The notes under the pieces: model-generated
The model's input: the letters and a program-made list of their open reading frames with translations, nothing else
What the model was told of the DNA's origin: nothing
Database searches by the model: none
Position numbers and translations under genes: made by a program
Source: Eimeria necatrix
Taxonomy: Eukaryota; Apicomplexa; Conoidasida; Eucoccidiorida; Eimeriidae
Reading direction: 5' to 3'
Length of the DNA stretch: 17,896 nt
Assembly: GCF_000499385.1 (NCBI RefSeq)
Contig: NW_013654547.1
Coordinates: forward strand, 1 to 17,896
Shown here: positions 10,918 through 17,896 of the stretch, in pieces
How positions within the stretch are numbered: position 1 is the first letter of the stretch
Layout of the letters: the number at the start of each line of letters is the position of its first letter

Positions 10918-11240
10918 TTTCGTACAGCAAGTCGTCAGCTTCTGCATTCGCAGGCTGAGATAACAGAAGCCCCACTCATCTAGCAGCTCCAAGCTAAAAT
11001 AAATATGCTGACACGAAGTCTTAATAATGCGAATAACAGCATGGTGGTACTCGTCACGAGCCCTAGGGTCTCGCCGTGAAAGGGCGAAAAAGCATGCTCA
11101 GTTCCGAACACGCATAATCATGCAGAAAACACCGTACGTTCTAAAATTCCAATGTCAACTGCTGGATGCCAAGGCGATCAGAATGAAACTCATCTACGTA
11201 GTATGGAAAACCGAGAACACGGCTGAATGCGCACCATAGG
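10918..11240 (+). repeat. Satellite unit 11 (type b, right edge)
   Basis: This is the last clear unit. The left part is altered (CGTACAGCAAGTCGTCAG), while the hairpin core and type-b block (GGCGAAAAAGCATGCTCAG) are good. The tail loses similarity after ATCAGAATGAAACTCATC, where the CTAGGCCACGCCTGCATG region becomes CCGAGAACACGGCTGAATG. This marks the right edge of the well-preserved array. Confidence 0.88.
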
Positions 11241-11560
11241 TTTCGCACCATGTTCTGACATAACTGCAGAGGATTGCCGTATACTCATGAAAACACCACA
11301 ACGGACGCCTTCAACACACCTTAATTCTGAACTGCATTAACGCCAAAACAAACTTGTACAGCAAGCCGCTACCTTCTAGAATCTCAAGGAATCTGCGCCA
11401 AACAAGCAGCACATTTACTATCCACGATTCTGGATAGACACAGGCACGCTCAAGGCTCCGTAGCCTCTGAAATTCCGAAATCAACTATTCGACGCTGAGT
11501 TAATGTAAAGTGAGGGCCTTCTGTGACGATGAGGGAACGTGGCTGCACATAGACCTGCAG
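11241..11560 (+). repeat. Decayed satellite unit 12
   Basis: The segment follows unit order but is heavily mutated. CGCCAAAACAAAC matches AGCTAAAACAAAT, GCCAAACAAGCAGCACA matches GCAAACAGGCGACAGAG, GGATAGACACAGGCACGCTC matches GAATAGACATAATCATGCAG, and CTCTGAAATTCCGAAATCAA (11465-11484) matches CTCTGAAATTCCAATGTCAA. It lies at the expected spacing, 323 bp after unit 11. A trace of a further unit start may follow to about 11600 (ATGCTTTTGTCACC). Confidence 0.75.
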
Positions 11561-11823
11561 TGTAGCCATGCTTTTGTCACCGCGGTTTGATGCCGACGGT
11601 GTTGTACTCTGCTGTCAGTTACAGTAAATGCTTCATGAACAGCAATGATCCATTCTAAGCTCCTAAGAAGACAGAGTGCGAAGAACATCCTTACTAATTT
11701 TCACTAACTTGTTGAAGAGAATTGTAGTCCAAAAAAAGCACAGCGAAAGCAGTAATGTTGCAAAATAGTTATCCTCTTCGATGCAAAGCGACTACGTCTT
11801 GTACAGACCACGTGTGGTTGCGT

Positions 11824-12063
11824 ATAGCATGGTCGCAGACGGCATTCTTCATTTTATGTCAAACCCGAACAATTATTTAAGCGTAGCGGCATCATAGTGG
11901 TGAGAAGCACAACAGAATATGTAAGTGGCTATAGTAATTTCTTCGGCATAGCCGGCAAAAACACAGAACGGAAAGATGGCACTTTAGACTGCAGCCTGTG
12001 CTTGAAGCTGTACTGCACAGAAAGCTGAATGGAAATAAATTTAAATGATTAATAATGTCCCAA
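11824..12063 (+). repeat. 240-bp tandem duplication, copy 1
   Basis: It begins ATAGCATGGTCGCAGACGGC and ends at the first base of copy 2. Copies 1 and 2 align end to end without a gap and differ at 11 of 240 positions (about 95% identity). Six of the 11 differences fall in the last 40 bp. It is unrelated to the 346-bp satellite next to it. No coding frame or motif is recognised. The lack of indels implies a recent event. Confidence 0.95.
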
Positions 12064-12303
12064 ATAGCATGGTCGCAGACGGCATTCTTCATTTTATGTC
12101 AAACCCGAACAATTATTTAAGCGTAGCGGCATCATAGTGGTGAGCAGCACAACAGAATATGTAAGTGGCTATAGTAATTTCTCCGGCATAGCCGACAGAA
12201 ACACAGAACGGAAAGATGGCACTTTAGACTGTAGCCTGTGCTTGAAGCTGTACTGCACAGAAAGCTGCATGGAGATAAATTTTAATTACTAATAATGTAC
12301 CAA
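12064..12303 (+). repeat. 240-bp tandem duplication, copy 2
   Basis: This is the second copy, directly abutting the first. Homology stops at 12303-12304 (TGTACCAAA against TGTCCCAAA), so the event copied exactly one unit. No third copy is clear; the sequence following (AGCAATGCGGTCG) shows only a faint, unconvincing echo of the unit's start. Confidence 0.95.
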
Positions 12304-14531
12304 AGTCTACAAAGCAATGCGGTCGATAATTAGATGAGTAGAAATGACATATTTGAGCAAACCCAGCGCCCAAATGTATTGAAACAAAGCGCCGCAAGCA
12401 AGCTGATGGGTTCTGATTTATTCATTTTTTTCCATCACACAAAACACAATGCACTCTCATAACGCATACCAAATCTTCCTGCTTGTCTAAAAACCGCGGA
12501 AAATCATTAAAATTCGAATACTTGGTTTAAATGACAGGGAGTGAACGGAAGAAACATCGGCGTCATCAGAGCAAATTGTAGGCAGGTGTAGTGATCGACG
12601 GTTTATCCATTCGAAAGTGCAATCGTCCGTCCTGTTTCTACCGCTTACGGTTTGTCGAATGTCCAATGCAAGGTGCATTCTGAATCACACTGATGCATCA
12701 GGATAGCCACACGCGTGCCTTTTTGAGATCAAAAGTGATTATAAACACGTTGCCATAGAAACGCATGAGTACAAATCAAAAAGCAATCTGCATGTGACAA
12801 TCCACAAACCCTACAAGGCCTTATGCAGAAAGGATGACTGACTGCTCTGTCTACTGAGTATGCTTTCAGAGCCTTCAAAGGCTTCAAGTCAATTACGGCT
12901 TTGACTCTTCGAACAAGATGCGCCTGGTGGTACAGTGGGCTCCCTCATCTAGATGTTAGCAATTTTAGTTAAGATCAACGGGAGGCTTCAGCTGCCGCCT
13001 CCGTGGAGTGAGGCGAATCGAGGTGTGAGGCGGAATCTGCTTAGAAAGATAATTCTGTAATACAACACAGACATGCAAGCGCCCGAATCAGTATTTAATA
13101 CTGTGTGCTTTGGGCTGACTCGCGCAGCACCAGTTTCAAATGTTTTCCGGATAAGTGTACACAAGATAACAGAATGCTCTTTTTAGAGCGGCCCCGAAGG
13201 AATGCTGCCACAGCATATGCTACAAGGTTTCCAGCGATTCGCTTTTCTGCTTCTTTATGCATCAAAAGGCTCACCAACTGGATGTTTTGCTTGTCACGGA
13301 ATTGCTAAGATATTTTGCTATTCAAATATGCGATCACGAACACGACTCTACGCCGAACTCATCGATCGCCCGCTAATCTTCAAAGCCACGCATACAGAAA
13401 TACCTCTACCTTCCATTTTCTTATAGCTTGAGGCTTCACAGTGATAAAACGTGCACTGCCGCGTTTGGTCTTCAAGCCGATTACGTCGTGGCGCGGGGCA
13501 AGTGAAATGCTAATGAAGTAGAATACCTTTCGCGGTAGAGGCGCAGTTAAGTCGTGGTGAACAGATATGGGTAGGCAGAAGTCATGCACTTTCAAACTAC
13601 GCTGGGCACTCCAACACCGGCAGAAAGAAGGCTTCAAATACGGATTTTCGCTGCAAACTATGAAAACCGCAAAATAAACAATGACGGGCACGAGACGTGA
13701 GAAGGACGATTGGCAACAGGATTCCTTTAGCCGAGGAAATGTGTCGCGCAAGTGCGCCTATATATTTCAATACATTTCAACGCAAAAAGCACGATGCCCC
13801 TAGCAAGATTTCTATCGGAAGGACTCACAGCCTGCAGATGAACACACCGTAAACTCGGGGTTTACCATCCTCATGGCACCTGATAAAACATTTACCACAA
13901 CGTGACGGCTTCTTTGATGCGCGATTCCTGCAAACGCACTTTCTGCAAGATTCGTATTCTTCGAAATTATGAATTGCTTTATTTCTTGACGATTAATCTC
14001 TGCATGGGCCCAGCAGTGACGGGATCCTGAAGACGCAGAATCAAGGCAAACGCATACCAAGAGTGTAGGTGCGCCATGATTCCACGTAGTACTGCCACTC
14101 CAGAAAAACGCACGGGAAATTGAGAGCAGTGGTTGTCTCTAGTTTTCCTCACTTTTTATTGCGATCCGTATGCCAAGCAAAAAACGTGGAAAGAGGCCGC
14201 TGAGTGTTCGCAAACTGGACGACAACTCGCTTGTTTGTGCAATGCTCTTCACTAATCAATTGTGCTCAGATTGGCACTGATTTTCGTTCTGTGGTTGCTA
14301 GAAAGTAGACCTTTGTGGATCGGACGTGCGTTTGCCCCCGATATTCTCACATACTGACGTTGTCCCAGATCGCCACGTTCGTTTTATTTCTCAGAGATGT
14401 GCAGGATTAACTTGCCTTTCGCGTTTATGTTTGCCGCTTTCCAACTGTCCTTGCTCACACCACTGAGCTGCAAGTACTCGCCTGTATAAAACTCGACCAA
14501 AAGATAGTTCAAAGCATCTTGATGAATAAGA
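12304..14531. other. Gene-poor stretch with no recognised feature
   Basis: No gene could be supported. The longest frame is 123 codons on the minus strand (13751-13380). It has a short hydrophobic stretch near its start and otherwise unremarkable sequence, and it is within chance length. A single telomere-like AAACCCT heptamer sits at 12806-12812. Confidence 0.45.
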
Positions 14532-15252
14532 ATGCGACCATTGCAGATACAGTGGAAAATGGGACGGGACTGCAATCTGCAGATGAGTGTGTTCAGTCTT
14601 GATGAACAATGCCATCCCAACGGCGGTGCCATGCGAACTAGGAACGAGGCACGCGACGAAGAAGCACTTTTCCGTAGTTATGCCGAACAGCTGGTGACCT
14701 TTTTTGCGGAACGCACAATCTGGTTCAAAAAGAATAAAAGTCCAATACGTGCCTGCAAGTGTTTGATACATTGCATTGAATCTGTGCTTCAAAGTACGGC
14801 GTTTACGCAGGTACGACAAAACAATATATCGCATATGTAGCGGCTTTTGTAGATGCATCTTTGTTGAAGCCACGGTTCTAATGCAGTTTCAAGGTCATGA
14901 AACGAGCGTGATTGTATTTGCTAGGCAATTGATGCTCGCTAAAGAAAAAATTACCACCACTTTTGAAATATTAGTTTCAGACAAAACCACGCAAGAATCG
15001 TCAAGGGAAGCAGAACCAGCGCTGGGTCGTCAATGCAAGTCAGCTTATGATTTCACCAGACACGAAGCGCACCTCCTGCACATTACCAAGCAACTTCATC
15101 GAGAACTGTTTGCGGCTTCAAGAAATGCTTTAACTTGCGCCGATTGCAGTAGAAAACTGAACTGCCGAGCAACAGAGCAGCAACTGACAAAAACAGCAGC
15201 TCCGCACTCTCTTTATCCAGTAATAACGATCATGTCATTGAAACGTTTGTGA
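14532..15252 (+). CDS. Speculative two-exon gene model, unknown product (214 aa)
   Basis: Two plus-strand frames sit close together and can be joined by one standard intron. Exon 1 would be 14532-14810 (93 codons), starting at an ATG with A at -3 and ending TTTACGCAG before a good donor, GTACGA. Exon 2 would be 14887-15252 (121 codons and a TGA stop), preceded by the acceptor TTCTAATGCAG. The 76-bp intron falls between codons on both sides, so the phase matches, which chance alone gives one time in three. The product is unrecognised. It has a KNK-rich basic patch and several cysteines around the join, a Lys/Glu/Thr-rich middle, no signal peptide and no membrane segment. A 160-codon minus-strand frame overlaps exon 1, which weakens the case. 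Neither frame exceeds chance length on its own. Confidence 0.18.
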
Positions 15253-16749
15253 AATCACACGAGAGTCAAACGTACAGACTGAGGCCATAGAAGTCATAAA
15301 AAATTCAAATGCATTTGCCTTTTGTACACGCAAATTCATGCTTTGCCTGAACTCTGATCCAGTCACGCAAACGCTTTTGGAGTAGCATGGCATCGCCGAA
15401 TGCACCAAGGCCTCAAGCAGGAAAACCCTGACAGGAGGGACTGAAGAGAGATATCGCCATACCGTTTTAGTCCTACTTTATTAGCCAGAAACTGCCCGTT
15501 TGGAATAGAAAGCGAAGTACTCAATACGGGACAGCAATGCTCTCTACAATGTGAGAATCCGCAATAATTTTCACTACGCACAAATGATTAAACCCTTTTT
15601 TTCACTTGCTAAACCCTGAATATCGAAATTTATGTATCACGCAAGGAAAAACACACATTTCCTGCCAAACATACATCCTAAAACACCATAAACACACCAG
15701 AGGATCAAAATGAGGCATGAGTGTACTGAAAAAATTGAAATGTGGCTGGGTCTTCCTTCGTCTCTTCGCTCCAGGGAAAGAAACATTTCTGAAACCATTT
15801 ATGAAAAACATGAGCTTCCGCAAAAGCATTCTTCACATGATTCAAATATTCCAATGTTACAGCTGCTCTTTTGAGCTACAGTAGCAAACGTTATCGTCCC
15901 TCGGATAAGGTGCGAGTGGAAACTTGTCGGAGCTACTCAGTGATGCTTAGCGCCCGCCAGTAAGGACTGTGGCTGCTCAGCATCTTGACAGTCCCACTGA
16001 TTTCTTTCACATGGCACAAGAAACCTTTTAGGGAAAACTCACCCACTGACAATATGCAGTTCAACGACATAAAAGTGCTTTTAGCACGGATGCCAACATA
16101 GGTATGTTACTCATGGCCTCGAATAAGCGAGAATACTTAACACGAAAAACGCCCACAGGCAATGTGATCCACCAGACTGCAAACCGTTCCGATGGAAAGT
16201 TTCGCAATGCATGGCACTGCATGAACTGCCAAAGTGTGTTTACGTGCTACAAAAAATTTACCAATGTTTTGGAGGTGCGGATCTCTAAACTTATCGGGGA
16301 TGCTGCGGAGGATGATTTTTCAAGGCAGACTAAGTATCCCTGAAAGGTCACCTGCATGCCAGCTATTGTTTTGGATGACGAACAGCCTGTACATCATTAA
16401 ACAAGGCCTTGCACAATTCTGTTCTCTTGAGATCATTAGTATGGCTTTTATGCCCTTGACAAAGCTTCAGAAACTTCAAGATAGCTAAAGTGCGGGTGAA
16501 AAAAGCATAAACTTTTCAAACAAACGGCATACGGCTTACGCATTCATGGCAAAGGCACGTATAAAACGTACATCCTTGATGGCAAGAAAATTTCATAGTA
16601 TTAAGCAATTCTTTATGTCTTTCCTGAATTGTTGTGACGTTTTCTTGTCTCTGTCCGTTAGAACGATGGAACCATAGCGTCCGTTGAGTTGCTTTAGACA
16701 GTGGCGCTCCAGCCGCCGACAAGGGCGCTGTTATGAGCCTAGCAACTGG
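15253..16749. other. Gene-poor stretch with scattered AAACCCT heptamers
   Basis: No gene is recognised; frames are at most 84 codons. AAACCCT occurs at 15423-15429, 15590-15596 and 15611-15617, and its complement TTTAGGG at 16027-16033. This heptamer is the telomere repeat of plants and several apicomplexans, but single scattered units are not a telomeric tract. GTGCTTTTAGCAC at about 16075-16087 is a small 5-bp stem. A faint echo of the satellite (TTCCAATGTTACAGCTGCTC) occurs near 15850. Confidence 0.4.
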
Positions 16750-16795
16750 GCATTCGCAGGTGGCTCTTTGCGTGACATCCCAAACCTGCGAATGC
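16750..16795. repeat. Perfect 12-bp inverted repeat carrying the satellite hairpin core
   Basis: GCATTCGCAGGT at 16750-16761 is exactly complementary, in reverse, to ACCTGCGAATGC at 16784-16795, with a 22-base spacer. The arm's first 11 bases, GCATTCGCAGG, are the core of the conserved hairpin in seven of the eleven clear satellite units about 6 kb upstream (for example 7827-7837). It does not look like a terminator (no T-run follows) and no flanking target duplication is evident. It could be a foldback remnant or a protein-binding palindrome. Confidence 0.85.
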
Positions 16796-17735
16796 TTCGA
16801 AGAGTAACGCTGATTATTTATTTACTTTACCACACAACCAGAATTAAACTAAACTCGCGCAGATAGATTGTCTTTCATATTTATTGCATGAGCCTCACCA
16901 GCTTTCCATAAATGCATGATTCGGGTGCCTTGTGAATATGAATTTCATAATTTGCAACGCCCTCCGCGCGAACACAGCTTCCTTTGGCTGCATCGTTTGT
17001 CTAAGCCGACCGGTGACCAGAAACAAGCAAACACAAAGTCATATGCACGTCAAACCCACCCAACTGAAATATGCCACTATTCGGAAACCAAGAAATCAGT
17101 GATATCAAAGAATCAACTCAGAGGACGTCTTCGGTTGTTCTCGTAAGCTTTTTCGTCTGCGGGCATAAAAGACAGCGCTATAGACCTATGCTTCACAAAC
17201 ATCGTGGTTATTTGTGAAACGCACCCACTAGAGTGGACCGATAGACACCTAAAAGCACCTGTTTGACTGCCATGTTTCCCAAAGGCTTGATTAGAATATT
17301 AACTATGGCGAATTGTACCTGAATCTCGACAGCGTAGGCGATACAACAGATCTGGAAACATCACTTCATACCATTAACATCAGCCGGGTGCATGTGCACA
17401 TTAAGACACTTTTCGCATATGCCAGGCCACCAAGGCAACTCCGGTGAGGGAAATCTGTGCCTAGGTCTGAAGACACTTCTGCGGTGATGCTTCAATGCGT
17501 ATGCCAAATGTCACGCGGTTTCAGCTGTGCTGTCTCAGTCTGAGCAAAAATGAGCTTCTTCACGATGCCGCATGAAACACACTGGCTGTGTAATTACACT
17601 GTAGCTATGGGGTCTTCAGAAAGGCGGCAAAAGCCAGAGTGCAAAGTTTTTACAATGCTACACACGCTCACGCGTAGACTGCGAGGCTGAGTGTTGTTCA
17701 AGTCAACGTTGCCAAAGCGTTACTTAAGCTCTGCG
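16796..17735. other. Gene-poor stretch with no recognised feature
   Basis: Frames are 76 codons or shorter. One 17-base word, AAGCAAACACAAAGTCA (17025-17041), is identical to 152-168 in copy A of the left-end duplication. A match this long is unlikely by chance within the window, but the flanks do not align convincingly. At most this is a small relic of the same repeat family. Confidence 0.4.
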
Positions 17736-17776
17736 GCAGCAGCAGCAGCAGCAACAAATGCTGCAGCTGCTGCTGC
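17736..17776. repeat. CAG/CTG trinucleotide foldback
   Basis: A GCA run (17736-17752) is followed after a 7-base spacer (AACAAAT) by a GCT-rich run (17760-17776). The two 17-base arms are inverted complements except for one pair, so a single strand can form a long hairpin. In the plus-strand frame open from 17691 to 17825 (45 codons, no ATG) the block reads seven Ala, Thr-Asn, six Ala, then Ser-Ser. Alanine runs of this kind are typical of coccidian proteins, especially Eimeria, so this could be an exon fragment; no start or splice evidence supports that. Confidence 0.85.
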
Positions 17777-17800
17777 TTCTTCGTTAAGTGTACACACGGA

Positions 17801-17832
17801 GTATCTAGGAAGGAAACGTACTTCCTAGATAC
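17801..17832. repeat. Perfect 12-bp inverted repeat with 8-base loop
   Basis: GTATCTAGGAAG (17801-17812) and CTTCCTAGATAC (17821-17832) are exact reverse complements separated by GAAACGTA. The stem lies 24 bases to the right of the CAG/CTG foldback, giving two strong hairpins in under 100 bp. No T-run follows. It may be a binding palindrome, a structured RNA element or a foldback remnant. Confidence 0.85.
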
Positions 17833-17896
17833 GCAGAATGAGATAATTTCCCATCCATCGCTTCTGAATTACAGTAAAAGACTGCAAAACAGTTCT

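Larger units (their letters stand above)
7386..11560 (+). repeat. Tandem satellite array, about 346-bp unit, 11 clear units plus decayed ends
   Basis: The same roughly 346-bp sequence recurs head to tail. Using the conserved TTTCGTGCAG-like word as anchor, units begin at 7459, 7801, 8149, 8501, 8847, 9196, 9545, 9890, 10232, 10581 and 10918. Spacings are 342, 348, 352, 346, 349, 349, 345, 342, 349 and 337 bp (mean 345.9). A decayed twelfth unit begins near 11241. Words shared by most units, in order, are GCTTCTGCATTCGCAGGCTG, CCCACTCACA, CTAAAACAAAT, AACAACAGCATG, AGGGTCTCGCAG, AATCATGCAG, GAAATTCCAATGTCAACTG, GATTAGAATGAAACTCCT and AAACATGAATGCTTTTC. All units point the same way. Non-triplet indels and in-frame stops show it is not one long coding array. 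Its length is close to two nucleosome repeats. Confidence 0.95.

Noticed and set aside
7459..11240. CRISPR-like array
   Set aside because: Units of about 346 bp repeat over their whole length; there are no short identical repeats separated by unique spacers.
7386..11560. Array of repeated exons of one giant protein
   Set aside because: Unit spacings are not multiples of three, stops recur at one codon in five units, frameshifting indels are common, and no conserved GT...AG pair frames the shared open reading frame.
13380..13751. 123-codon minus-strand frame with a hydrophobic stretch near its start
   Set aside because: Chance length and no recognisable family; one hydrophobic run is not evidence of a membrane protein.
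14391..14873. 160-codon open frame on the minus strand, the longest single frame in the window
   Set aside because: Within the length expected by chance for about 36 kb of two-strand sequence at this composition. No motif is recognised and it overlaps a better-supported plus-strand splice model.
5680..16346. ACTAAGTATCC.TGAAAG at 5680-5697 and 16329-16346 (17 of 18 bases)
   Set aside because: Flanking sequence does not align. A short, isolated match is not enough to call a dispersed repeat.
16750..16795. Bacterial-type terminator
   Set aside because: The spacer is 22 bases, no T-run follows, and the window shows no prokaryotic gene organisation.
3658..17223. TTTGTGAAACGCAC found near 3658 and again near 17211
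   Set aside because: About one 14-base coincidence is expected between positions in a window of this size.

Overview
Kind of sequence. This looks like a non-coding stretch of a eukaryotic nuclear genome. No reading frame on either strand exceeds 160 codons. At this base composition (roughly mid-forties % GC, judged by eye) and window size, frames of about 150 codons are expected by chance. I found no bacterial-style gene packing, no ribosome-binding sites, no recognisable protein family and no tRNA or rRNA. CpG is not depleted, which argues against a vertebrate. A GCA/GCT (Ala-coding) trinucleotide block near the right end and scattered AAACCCT/TTTAGGG heptamers would suit a coccidian apicomplexan such as Eimeria or a relative. 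That is a hypothesis from texture only; other eukaryotes are possible.

Layout. (1) 1-1310: two diverged copies (A and B) of an old direct duplication; B carries about 280 bp that A lacks, and A about 97 bp that B lacks. (2) 1311-7385: no gene recognised; one 22-bp alternating purine/pyrimidine tract at 6026-6047. (3) 7386-11560: the main feature, a tandem satellite of 11 recognisable units averaging 346 bp (337-352 bp between adjacent anchors), plus a clearly decayed unit on the right and a ragged lead-in on the left. Units carry one of two versions (a or b) of an internal block, in the order a a b b b a a b a a b. Unit 5 is a chimera, and most units keep an imperfect hairpin. (4) 11824-12303: a recent 240-bp tandem duplication, two copies about 95% identical with no indels. 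(5) 12304-17735: mostly featureless. It includes a speculative two-exon gene model (14532-15252, low confidence) and a perfect 12-bp inverted repeat (16750/16784) whose arms contain the satellite's hairpin core. (6) 17736-17832: a CAG/CTG foldback directly followed by a second perfect 12-bp inverted repeat.

How it fits together. There is no gene system to reconstruct. The window records local duplication at several ages: old (A/B), intermediate and repeatedly exchanged (346-bp satellite), and recent (240-bp pair). The most interesting observations are the satellite's internal organisation (two alternating block types, a conversion-like chimera, decay at the edges) and the reuse of its hairpin core outside the array.
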